From NCBI GenBank assembly GCA_964502145.1, contig CAZCVI010000047.1, positions 1 through 53,936 of the forward strand: a stretch of 53,936 nucleotides of DNA, written 5' to 3'. Below, one piece after another: positions 47,027-53,936 of this stretch (position 1 is its first letter; each line of letters starts with the position of its first letter). The DNA comes from CAZCVI01 sp964502145. Its GTDB lineage: Bacteria > Acidobacteriota > Aminicenantia > UBA2199. The notes below the pieces were generated by a model, which saw only the letters and a program-made list of their open reading frames with translations, made no database searches and was not told the DNA's origin. The translations under genes and the position numbers were made by a program.

Positions 47027-48526
47027 TTAACGGAATACCTCCATGCAGGCGGGGTTTTCTTTTAATAATTGAACGTAAAGCTTAAAGGCATTCTCCAGGA
47101 TGGTCTTACTCATGGTGCAGAATTTCTCTTTTTCTGCACCCTTAAACTTATCAAGGTCGCCAACCATGATCCAGCATCTTTCACAATAATTGAGGGCCCA
47201 GCATTCCTTGCAATCCTCTAGAGCGGCAGCGAATTTCACGTAAAAAGCGGCAATACGATCATAATCAAAGCCTGTTTCCAAGTTACCGATCAAGTAATTA
47301 TTTCCCGATCTTTCGCAGATATAAAAATCCCCGGATACTCTCACAAAGACGCGTCGTAACCCGATGTGACACGCGCCAATGGGAACAGAAAAGTCATGTA
47401 CTTTTTGAATGGGGTTCCGGGCAAGGTTCTGAAGGGACGAAAATGTCTGCATCTTCTCAATTGTCAAGCCACTTAAATCCTTTTTTAATATGGCGCTTTT
47501 TAAACGGGCGGTTAGTTTCTTCACCACTTCAGGAAAATGGTCCCCTTCGTTTTCCATGTGATAATCCTCTACAAACGTCGTGTCACCTGTGCTGACAGGG
47601 TTGGAACGAATAGATTTCCTGATTTCCTTCAGGGTTTCGTGGCTGGAATAAAAATCGAGAATATCGTCGATCTGATGGAAAGGGGGGGCCAGGACACCGG
47701 ATATGGAAATCCGACTGGAGAAGTATGTGGGGTTTTTTTCTTTGATGGCCGCAAGACTCTTCATAATGGTGGTATAGGTGCCGTTGCCATCTTTAAATAC
47801 GCGGTATCTGTCATTGACCGACTCGGGACCATCGAGGCTGATTCTGAGCGAGATATTGTTCTCTATGAAATAGGCCATTTTTGCTTCGTTTAGGAGTGTG
47901 CCGTTGGTGGTCAGATTAAATTGGGTATTTTGTTCTTGATAATGTTCTCTGACATAGGACACGGTTTGTTGGATCAAGTCGAAACGCAGTAGTGGTTCGC
48001 CGCCATAAAAGGTAATCGCGGGTGGTCTTGAATTGCCCGCCTGTTTACAGAAGAAATCGACCGCTTGTTTACATTGCGACCAACTCATGTGAACTGGTGT
48101 GCCTTCAGCCCTGGTATAATATTTCCCCGAGGTGCTGCAATATCCACAATTCAGATTGCATTCGCGGGTTAATTCAAGGATGAGTTGATTCAACCCGTAA
48201 TCACGATGAAGCTTTCTCACATCATTGGCTTCTGAGAGGCCCAAGGATACCACGGAAGGCCGGAAATCTGAGAATAAACCATTTTGAATATGGGCCTGTT
48301 TGATCTGATCGAGGTAGTGCGTGATCTCTTGTTTTGAGTAAGTTGTGTTGAGGGGTGAATCATCTGGTGGTGTATCCGCCCCGGTAAAGAAGTCAATCAG
48401 GTCATAGATGGGTTGTTCGACTTCGATAATCTGGTTGGTGTTGACGTCAAAAATATACAAGACGCCGTCCTCTTCAAACTTCTTGATAAACGGTTTTTGT
48501 GTTTTTGTTTTATTGTGATTTGTCAT
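47027..48526 (-). CDS. Radical SAM/SPASM peptide maturase (second)
   Basis: The 499-residue enzyme carries the radical SAM cluster motif at Cys123, Cys127 and Cys130 (CNLNCGYC) and the GGEPLLRF motif after it. A C-terminal SPASM region is rich in Cys (GACHIG, YICERSG, DCKECWALNYCERCW and a final FC) and should bind two more iron-sulfur clusters. The N-terminal region FEEDGVLYIFDVNTNQIIEV resembles the leader-binding part of Cys-rich-peptide maturases (CcpM-like). It probably forms thioether or related crosslinks on the precursor peptide encoded at 49832-50050. It overlaps the propeller gene by 4 bases. The two maturases of the cluster are diverged from each other, so they may install different modifications. 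Confidence 0.9.
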   Translation of the reverse strand: MTNHNKTKTQKPFIKKFEEDGVLYIFDVNTNQIIEVEQPIYDLIDFFTGADTPPDDSPLNTTYSKQEITHYLDQIKQAHIQNGLFSDFRPSVVSLGLSEANDVRKLHRDYGLNQLILELTRECNLNCGYCSTSGKYYTRAEGTPVHMSWSQCKQAVDFFCKQAGNSRPPAITFYGGEPLLRFDLIQQTVSYVREHYQEQNTQFNLTTNGTLLNEAKMAYFIENNISLRISLDGPESVNDRYRVFKDGNGTYTTIMKSLAAIKEKNPTYFSSRISISGVLAPPFHQIDDILDFYSSHETLKEIRKSIRSNPVSTGDTTFVEDYHMENEGDHFPEVVKKLTARLKSAILKKDLSGLTIEKMQTFSSLQNLARNPIQKVHDFSVPIGACHIGLRRVFVRVSGDFYICERSGNNYLIGNLETGFDYDRIAAFYVKFAAALEDCKECWALNYCERCWIMVGDLDKFKGAEKEKFCTMSKTILENAFKLYVQLLKENPACMEVFR

Positions 48527-49737
48527 GGGGTTCCTGTTTTAAAGATCATCTTGTATTCTTGTATCCACTGGTTATACTTCCCATCAATGAAAAAAATCCG
48601 GTCGCCATGGATGTAGAGGCTTGGGTGATAGGGTGATATTTTCACTTGGGCAATGATCTTTCCGTTGGGGCTGAATACCAGGAGTTGGAGGAAATCACTG
48701 TTTTCCAGTTCTTCCCAATTTACCTCTGATCTCAAGTAACTCTCACCGGTGTTTGTAATAGATAAATTCTCCCTTTCCTTATCTGTCAGCATCCTTTTTT
48801 GATTGGTAATATAAATCCTGTTTTGGGAGTCTGTTGCCAGATCGTTGCAGATCGGAGGTCGACGCTTTGCATTCTTGGAACTAGCCTGGATAGATACAAT
48901 GGAACTTTTACGATTCACATTAACTGTTAACTCTTCAACTTCCCCGGTTCGTTTTATTTCATCGCCCTGTTCGTTCAGGAATATTTCATAAGGGGATTTA
49001 TAGGGAGTTTCAAAGGTGAAGGCCATGACCAATTTTCCCTCACTGGAGTATTTTTTGATCACCGGTGTTTTACCATATGCCGCGATAAAGTTATCTTCAG
49101 AATCGATTGCAAAGACGACACCTTCCCTATTTATGGGATCTTTTGCTGCATCGTAATTAAGACCGATCTCTCTTTTTAATTCCCATTTTTCGTTACGAAC
49201 GGCCAATAAGCTCTTTGAAACCATTGTAGTCCTATAGATAGGGACAGCAATCTCATTTTTTGAATTCACCCCTATCCATGGGACGAAATTCTCAGTTTTG
49301 AAGATGGCTTTGCTTTTTCCCATGGGATCGAAACGTTGAATTCTCCTCCCCATGAGTTCAGAAACCCATAGCCCGCTTTTTGGGTGAAAAGCTATAAACA
49401 TAGGCGCAAGCAAATCGCTAGGCCCCTGGCCACGTTGACCAATCGTTCGCAGGTATTTCCCTGTTTTATCAAACACCTTTATACAATGAGTAAATCTATC
49501 AGTTATAAAAACCAGATTCTCATTATTGATGACCATAGCATCGGGACATTTGAAAAATTTGTGTTCATCCTCTTCCTGATCTCCGCCCCATGTTTTAATC
49601 CATTTTAATTCCAATTTACCCTTGCTGGCTTCGATTTCTTGCAAGGTATTGCGAACCAATATGGCCTTCCCAGCCACTGGCAGGATTGAGCCCAGAAATA
49701 ATAGTAGCGCCAACGATAATTTAACCATTGTTTGCAT
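48523..49737 (-). CDS. Periplasmic six-bladed beta-propeller protein
   Basis: The ATG at 49737 gives 404 residues; a GTG at 49740 is also possible, and both follow GGAGG. A signal peptide covers about residues 5-24. The mature part shows NHL/six-bladed propeller blades such as HCIKVFDKTGKYLRTIG and LLVFSPNGKIIAQV. The role in a peptide-maturation cluster is unclear: it could bind or sense the exported product or be a separate surface factor. It overlaps the second radical SAM gene by 4 bases, so the two are co-translated. Confidence 0.8.
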   Translation of the reverse strand: MQTMVKLSLALLLFLGSILPVAGKAILVRNTLQEIEASKGKLELKWIKTWGGDQEEDEHKFFKCPDAMVINNENLVFITDRFTHCIKVFDKTGKYLRTIGQRGQGPSDLLAPMFIAFHPKSGLWVSELMGRRIQRFDPMGKSKAIFKTENFVPWIGVNSKNEIAVPIYRTTMVSKSLLAVRNEKWELKREIGLNYDAAKDPINREGVVFAIDSEDNFIAAYGKTPVIKKYSSEGKLVMAFTFETPYKSPYEIFLNEQGDEIKRTGEVEELTVNVNRKSSIVSIQASSKNAKRRPPICNDLATDSQNRIYITNQKRMLTDKERENLSITNTGESYLRSEVNWEELENSDFLQLLVFSPNGKIIAQVKISPYHPSLYIHGDRIFFIDGKYNQWIQEYKMIFKTGTP

Positions 49738-49780
49738 CACGTTTTTCCTCCGTTGTTTTCCATTTTTTTGTTGAGAAAAT

Positions 49781-49819
49781 CTTGCCCTCTATTTGAGAGA
49801 AAACAATATAGAGGGCAAG
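49781..49819 (-). terminator. Strong hairpin after the precursor gene (attenuator-like)
   Basis: CTTGCCCTCTAT (49781-49792) and ATAGAGGGCAAG (49808-49819) form a perfect 12-bp stem with a 15-base loop. It starts 13 bases after the precursor stop codon. The following run on the transcribed strand (ATTTTCTC) is only weakly U-rich, so partial termination is more likely than a full stop. Such a structure would let the peptide be made in excess over the propeller and second maturase, or protect the 3' end of a short precursor mRNA. Confidence 0.7.
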
Positions 49820-49831
49820 AAACAAGTTAAC

Positions 49832-50050
49832 TCACCATACCCAAATATGACGACTTGCGCTAAACCAGGTGTTGGCATTATGCAAATCATCACCAGGTTC
49901 ACATGCGCAGAAGCAGTCACCTCCATGCGACCCCCCGGTGAAAGGGGAAGACGAATTCACACCTATACCACATCCGCAGGCGCACATCGCGCCTTTGGTT
50001 TTTTGCATCTCTTCCGGTGTCATCTCAACACCGCTTTTAAGTACTTTCAT
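49832..50050 (-). CDS. Cys-rich RiPP precursor peptide with two CxCxC motifs
   Basis: The 72-residue peptide starts at an ATG with GGAGGTG 5 bases upstream. The leader-like part (1-22) contains MTPEEMQKTKG. The core has two identical-pattern clusters, Cys23-Cys25-Cys27 (CACGC) and Cys46-Cys48-Cys50 (CFCAC), separated by a Gly/Ser-rich stretch. A tail contains three Trp residues and ends IWVW. It lies 21 bases after one radical SAM/SPASM gene and upstream of another, so it is almost certainly their substrate. It resembles Cys-rich precursors paired with CcpM-type maturases but does not match one I can name. Thioether crosslinks (sactipeptide or ranthipeptide type) are predicted from the context. 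Confidence 0.82.
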   Translation of the reverse strand: MKVLKSGVEMTPEEMQKTKGAMCACGCGIGVNSSSPFTGGSHGGDCFCACEPGDDLHNANTWFSASRHIWVW

Positions 50051-50071
50051 TTAACACCTCCGTTTTATTTT

Positions 50072-51601
50072 TTATTTAATCTCGTATTGTGCAAGATAAT
50101 CAAGGTCTTTTGGGTTTTCCGCCAATAACGTAATAAAAGAACCCAGAGAAAGTTCCAGAGCGTTTAGCGTCGCATAACAATGCTGATGCTTTTGCCTTAA
50201 ATCCAATTCCCCTTGTTCATTGAAGGCATGGCAGTAGCACACATCACACAATCTTAATGCCCAACACCGGGAACAGGTTTCCAGACTTTTCGCGGCATAG
50301 TTTTCAATGTATACTTTTTGAATGGTATCAAAGTCGAACCCGGTTTTTACGTGGCCGATGGACGGACACTTGCTGGAGACTTTCTCGCAGACATGGACGG
50401 AACCATCCGTCGTCACATAACTTTTTCTCTGACCCGGTAAACAGCACCCATTGAGAGCGTAACAATCCATGGGTTCGGATAAAATCCCCCGTTGCAGAAA
50501 TGAGGCAAATTGCTTTTCCAATTGTTGCTTGGCTATGGAAGAAGAATCCTGAAAGGATTGTTTATATTCATTAACCGCCCACTGGGTCAAATGCGCTTCC
50601 TCTTTTATATCCTCTGGCGGGAATAACCCTTTTATAGAACTGTAATTGGCATATTGCACGGTCACACTGACATCGGATAACCAATCCTGCTCGGCCACAA
50701 AACGATCAAGCGCATTCACCTGATTTAATGTGTAGGGCGGCGTATAAACGGCATTGATGGCAATTTTACCACTGCCCAGTTGCTTGTTCTTTTCCACCAG
50801 CAGTCTAAGACCTTTAAGGGTGGCTTTAAAACTTCCCTGCCCTTTTTTGTCTACCCTGAACCTGTCGTGGAGTTCTTCGGGTCCATCCAGGCTTACCAAT
50901 ACTGAGAAATTTTCCTTCATGAGGAAATCGGCCATCTCGTCATCAATAAGGGTGGCATTGGTGGTGATATTAAAGTTTAATTTTTTCCCCGCCAAAACGT
51001 GGCGGGCAAAATGAACACACTCCTTAATAAACGGAAACCTCAGCATAGGCTCGCCGCCATAAAAACCGACCGCTACAGTATCTTCGGCGGTGGACCGGTC
51101 TTTAAGGAACCGAATGGCTTGATACGCGATATCAATGGGCATATGATTCTCGCCATGATTTCGTTGTGTTTTGAATTGGTCATTATATAGGCAGTAATAA
51201 CAGCGGAGGTTACATTGTTCTGAGACTTCCAGGGTGATGGACATCATCCGTGAATCCATGGTTTCTTTAAAATGATGGAAATGCGGGGATAAACCGAACT
51301 GGGTGGCTCGTTTGGCCAGGAGAATTTTTTCTGTTTCCACGGCTTCCATGATCTCTTGGGCCACCTCAAGGAATTGGTGTTCGCCATAGGTGGCAATGAA
51401 ATCCGTTAGCGCACTGTTTGTGTCTTTGTTGTAGAGGTTATTGATCAGCTCTACTATTTCCTTTCTGCACTCCAGTATCTTATTGGTGCCGGTATCGTAA
51501 AGAAAGTACCCTTTTTCCGTGCGAAGTATTTTAGCAAGGGGTTTATTCCCTGGCGCGAATATCGTTTTTAAAGAATTGGTATAATAGGCTTTGTTTTTCA
51601 T
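50072..51601 (-). CDS. Radical SAM/SPASM peptide maturase (first)
   Basis: The 509-residue enzyme has the radical SAM motif Cys130, Cys134, Cys137 (CNLRCYYC), the GGEPMLRF motif and a Cys-rich SPASM end (CCLPGQ, VHVCEK, CSRCWALRLCDVCYC, HQHC). Its N-terminal part (about 20-60, ILRTEKGYFLYDTGTNKILE) resembles the peptide-binding start of the second maturase. It is the first gene of the RiPP operon, directly before the precursor. SPASM auxiliary clusters in such enzymes help bind the Cys side chains of the substrate. No protease or ABC exporter is found in the same operon. Confidence 0.9.
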   Translation of the reverse strand: MKNKAYYTNSLKTIFAPGNKPLAKILRTEKGYFLYDTGTNKILECRKEIVELINNLYNKDTNSALTDFIATYGEHQFLEVAQEIMEAVETEKILLAKRATQFGLSPHFHHFKETMDSRMMSITLEVSEQCNLRCYYCLYNDQFKTQRNHGENHMPIDIAYQAIRFLKDRSTAEDTVAVGFYGGEPMLRFPFIKECVHFARHVLAGKKLNFNITTNATLIDDEMADFLMKENFSVLVSLDGPEELHDRFRVDKKGQGSFKATLKGLRLLVEKNKQLGSGKIAINAVYTPPYTLNQVNALDRFVAEQDWLSDVSVTVQYANYSSIKGLFPPEDIKEEAHLTQWAVNEYKQSFQDSSSIAKQQLEKQFASFLQRGILSEPMDCYALNGCCLPGQRKSYVTTDGSVHVCEKVSSKCPSIGHVKTGFDFDTIQKVYIENYAAKSLETCSRCWALRLCDVCYCHAFNEQGELDLRQKHQHCYATLNALELSLGSFITLLAENPKDLDYLAQYEIK

Positions 51602-51745
51602 TTCACCCCTTTAAAAAAAAGCGAACCCCTTGGAAAGCCAAGACGTGTGACACCCAAACTGCCAGTACATCGCCACCGAGAATGTCATATTTATTATGCA
51701 TCAATATCCAACTCATCCAGAGACTCGATCTGAAATCACATTTAC

Positions 51746-51751
51746 ATTATA
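51746..51751 (-). promoter_or_regulatory. Candidate -10 box of the RiPP operon
   Basis: On the minus strand TATAAT lies 145 bases before the first maturase start codon, which would leave a leader of about 137 bases. The -35 region at the right distance is weak. A TTGACT further upstream near 51807 is too far away. The call rests on the perfect -10 alone. Confidence 0.35.
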
Positions 51752-51880
51752 TCTGGCACGGGCCGTATTAAAATGGTAGTACAATGCAACTATTTAGTCA
51801 AGCTATTTAAAAATTTTTCAGCCAAGTATAGTTAGTGGAAAATACCAGCAATGAAACCCAATACATCGAATGAAATTCAA

Positions 51881-51917
51881 GGGCAAGTAGGGCGGAACCT
51901 TGTGTTCGCCCTTGCCC
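51881..51917. repeat. REP-like hairpin element
   Basis: The sequence GGGCAAGTAGGGCGGAAC pairs with GTTCGCCCTTGCCC across a 5-base loop, with small bulges. GTAGGGGCGAACC-x-GGTTCGCCC hairpins of this style are widespread dispersed repeats in environmental genomes. It lies between the divergent RiPP and SDR promoters. It is probably not part of either promoter. Confidence 0.6.
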
Positions 51918-51997
51918 GGTGCCCCATTTTCGATATTTTGTAGCCATTGCAATCCCCTTGCCAATATGGTAACCTGTTACTTCATAAGAAAAAACGC

Positions 51998-52017
51998 TAC
52001 AATTTCTTTTTAGGAGA
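51998..52017 (+). promoter_or_regulatory. -10-like box and ribosome binding site of the SDR gene
   Basis: TACAAT (51998-52003) is a candidate -10 close to the gene. AGGAG (52013-52017) lies 7 bases before the ATG and is a strong ribosome binding site that fixes the start. If TACAAT is used the leader is very short. A TTGCCA with a weak -10 further upstream is an alternative. Confidence 0.4.
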
Positions 52018-52024
52018 ATAACCC

Positions 52025-52783
52025 ATGGATTTTACAGATAAATACGTGTTGGTGACAGGGGGTTCGCGAGGTATTGGGCGAGCGATAGTTAAAGCCTTTG
52101 CAGAAAAAGGGGCGACTGTGGCGATTCATTATAATCACAATCGCAATCAAGCGGAAGAGACACTAGGTTCTATTCAAGGCACTGGACACATGCTGGTACA
52201 AGCAGAAATCACGCGCGCGGATGAGGTTAAACTCATGATCGAAACAGTGACAGAAACATTCGGGGCACTGGATATTGTAGTAAACAACGCGGGGATTTTT
52301 GTCCAACACCCGCTGCAAGAAGTGGATTATATGCACTGGCAAGAGGTTTGGCAGCAGACGTTAGCTGTAAACCTAACAGGACCAGCCAATGTCTGTTATT
52401 GTGCGGCGCAATACATGATTAAAAAAGGCGGGGGACGGATCATCAATATTTCTTCCCGTGGCGCGTTTCGTGGCGAACCAGAAGCGCCAGCTTACGGCGC
52501 CAGCAAAGCGGGATTAAATGCCATGAGCCAATCCTTGGCGCAACAATTGGCCAAACATAATATTTTTGTGGGGTTAGTCGCGCCAGGGTTCGTGGAAACA
52601 GATATGGCCAAAGAAATGTTAGCAGGTCCATTAGGCGATAGCATCCGCAACCAAAGCCCACTGGGCCGGGTAGCAAAACCAGAAGAAGTAGCACAAGCGG
52701 TTCTGTTCTTAGCAGCACCAGGTTCTGAATTTATGACGGGTGGCATCATTGATGTGAACGGTGCCTCGTACTTACGTTCATGA
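52025..52783 (+). CDS. Short-chain dehydrogenase/reductase (3-oxoacyl-ACP reductase-like)
   Basis: The 252-residue enzyme is a classical SDR of the FabG type. It has TGGSRGIG (11-18, cofactor binding), NNAG (87-90), a catalytic Ser around 143-144, Tyr157 and Lys161, and a C-terminal FMTGGIIDVNGA segment. It should reduce a keto group or oxidise an alcohol with NAD(P)H. The basic or neutral residues after the glycine loop (HYNHNR, 35-40) suggest NADPH. The lipase gene starts 13 bases after its stop, so the two are one operon. A link to fatty-acid or lipid metabolism is inferred from that pairing. The true substrate is unknown. Confidence 0.92.
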   Translation: MDFTDKYVLVTGGSRGIGRAIVKAFAEKGATVAIHYNHNRNQAEETLGSIQGTGHMLVQAEITRADEVKLMIETVTETFGALDIVVNNAGIFVQHPLQEVDYMHWQEVWQQTLAVNLTGPANVCYCAAQYMIKKGGGRIINISSRGAFRGEPEAPAYGASKAGLNAMSQSLAQQLAKHNIFVGLVAPGFVETDMAKEMLAGPLGDSIRNQSPLGRVAKPEEVAQAVLFLAAPGSEFMTGGIIDVNGASYLRS

Positions 52784-52796
52784 GGAAGAACAAACA

Positions 52797-53675
52797 ATGA
52801 ATCCAATAGTTCTGGCCCATGGTTTTTTTGGATTTTCTGATATCATCGGTATCCGTTATTTTCGTAATGTAGAAAAAGATTTAAAAGCCCGGTTCCCAGG
52901 CTTAACCGTTTTATCCCCGGAAGTAGCGCCCAATGATGGGATCGAACTTCGGGCCCAGCAACTCTGGGAACAAATCGACACATTAAATCAAAAGGTTCAC
53001 ATCATCGCCCACAGTATGGGTGGATTGGATGCGCGCTACATGATCTCGCCGCAGGGAATGAATAAAGCAGAGCGGGTGTTATCCCTGACAACGCTATGCA
53101 CTCCTCACCGGGGCACTCCGGTGGCAGATGCGATTATCCATGCTTCAGAAATATTTAGCCCGGAAGATATCAAACATATGATTGAAAAACTACCGGCTTT
53201 GTACAAGATAGAAAAAAAGATCATCAACGCCTTAAAAGCAAAAGGAGAACTGGTGCAATTTCTCCTGGAGTTTTTCAGCATCGGGGAAAAAGGAATCAAG
53301 AATTTAGCTCCAGCGTATTTAGCAACCTTTAATAAAGAGATCATGGATGCGCCAGGGGTTCAGTATTTCTCTTATGCGGGGGTCACTGGACCGGGTGAAC
53401 AGGATTATTTGCCCGTGTTATTCTTTTTACCATGGGCAATTATTTTTAAAAACAAAGATACGATCATCGGGGGTCGCAACGATGGTTTTGTAGCGGTGGA
53501 ATCAGCCAAGTGGGGCACTTATAAAGGAGAGTTGCCCGCAGATCATTTTAAAATTTCCGGCCATGATATGTCCGCCTGGGGATGGCTGCGAAAACTATTA
53601 CCCTGGGTAAAACTATTTAATCATTATGCCTTCTACCGGGAATTAGTGGCAGAGTTGATAAAAGTGAAGTTATGA
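52797..53675 (+). CDS. Lipase / alpha-beta hydrolase without signal peptide
   Basis: The ATG at 52797 is chosen because AGGAAG lies 8 bases upstream; a GTG at 52761 would overlap the SDR gene. The 292-residue product resembles bacterial family I triacylglycerol lipases. The oxyanion His8-Gly9 lies in VLAHGFFGF, and the nucleophile Ser73 in AHSMGG. The acid residue probably lies in GGRNDGFVAVESAKWG and the His in the later DHFKISGHD. Family I lipases are normally secreted, but this one begins directly with the first strand and has no signal, so it may act in the cytoplasm or leave by another route. No lipase chaperone gene is nearby. Confidence 0.88.
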   Translation: MNPIVLAHGFFGFSDIIGIRYFRNVEKDLKARFPGLTVLSPEVAPNDGIELRAQQLWEQIDTLNQKVHIIAHSMGGLDARYMISPQGMNKAERVLSLTTLCTPHRGTPVADAIIHASEIFSPEDIKHMIEKLPALYKIEKKIINALKAKGELVQFLLEFFSIGEKGIKNLAPAYLATFNKEIMDAPGVQYFSYAGVTGPGEQDYLPVLFFLPWAIIFKNKDTIIGGRNDGFVAVESAKWGTYKGELPADHFKISGHDMSAWGWLRKLLPWVKLFNHYAFYRELVAELIKVKL

Positions 53676-53936
53676 AGAATATGACGCACATTTGGGAGAC
53701 CCATTTACTAAAGTATAAAGGTATTAAAAAGCTTCCACCCATTATTCCCCTGCTCATCTATCATGGCAAGAGCGCCTGGGAAACAGATAAGAGTTTTGTG
53801 GCCATGTTTGATGTCCCGGATAGTATGAAAAAACACATCCCGGATTTTGACGTGGAGTTGTTTGATCTCTCTCACATGCCAGAGGAGGGGATAAAGGGTT
53901 CGGTGGAAGTTCGCATCATATTGACGGCATTTCGGT
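53672..53936 (+). pseudogene. 5'-truncated Rpn-type (PD-(D/E)XK transposase-like) gene, runs off window
   Basis: The frame opens with an ATG that overlaps the lipase stop (ATGA) and stays open to the window end (88 codons). It contains LPPIIPLLIYHGKSAWETD, a landmark of the Rpn/putative-transposase family. In complete members this landmark lies about 100 or more residues from the start, after the nuclease core. Here it begins near residue 22, so the N-terminal half with the catalytic Asp and Glu-x-Lys is missing. The piece is most likely a relic. The 3' end is not visible. Confidence 0.7.

Noticed and set aside
1..53936. tRNA, rRNA or known riboswitch
   Set aside because: No cloverleaf, conserved rRNA stretch or familiar riboswitch core was noticed by eye. 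A covariance-model search would be the decisive test.

Overview
The window looks like a chromosomal segment of a Gram-negative, uncultured-type bacterium. The evidence is a TolC/MacA/MacB-type envelope-spanning pump, signal peptides followed by periplasmic beta-propellers, and mixed base composition. The mix of large secreted or propeller proteins, radical SAM/SPASM peptide maturases, a Rpn-type fragment, an AAA/PD-(D/E)XK relic and repeat-rich spacers reminds me of Candidatus Aminicenantes or related Acidobacteriota-like lineages. That placement is inference from gene style only. No rRNA or tRNA gene was recognised.

Layout. (1) 1-18085, minus strand: an eight-gene overlapping operon read from 18085 down past base 1. 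In order of transcription it encodes a membrane protein with two von Willebrand A domains, a Pro-rich protein, a MoxR-type AAA+ ATPase, two large uncharacterised proteins, two small-to-medium membrane proteins, and a membrane-anchored giant beta-propeller protein of at least 2,476 residues that runs off the window. I read this as a MoxR-vWA-beta-propeller ternary ('bpX') system, a predicted NTP-dependent conflict or envelope-surveillance system whose biology is essentially undescribed. (2) 18210-24383: a transposase relic and a type I restriction-modification operon hsdM-hsdS-hsdR. HsdR has an unusual Phe in its Walker A motif. (3) 24384-26191: repeat-rich debris, namely a perfect inverted repeat, a 9-bp-unit hairpin, a ten-unit 21-bp tandem array and a deleted AAA/nuclease gene. 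(4) 26192-42576, minus strand: a probable 16-kb operon of three giant paralogous secreted proteins of unknown function followed by TolC, MacA, an ABC ATPase, a MacB/FtsX permease and a membrane coiled-coil protein. (5) 43283-46835, plus strand: two tandem paralogous sensor histidine kinases, the first lacking its ATPase domain. (6) 47027-51601, minus strand: a RiPP-type cluster with a 72-residue Cys-rich precursor carrying two CxCxC motifs, two radical SAM/SPASM maturases and a periplasmic propeller. A strong hairpin follows the precursor gene. (7) 52025-53936, plus strand: an SDR oxidoreductase, a leaderless lipase and a 5'-truncated Rpn-like gene.

How the parts work together. In region 1 the charge pattern suggests that the vWA and giant propeller proteins face the periplasm while the MoxR ATPase and its partners are cytoplasmic, so the system would span the inner membrane. 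In region 4 the co-directional pump is the obvious candidate to export, or act with, the three secreted paralogs. In region 6 the two maturases should modify the Cys-rich peptide. The cluster has no dedicated exporter or protease.

The strongest candidates for undescribed biology are the ternary system, the secreted-paralog/pump operon and the CxCxC peptide cluster.
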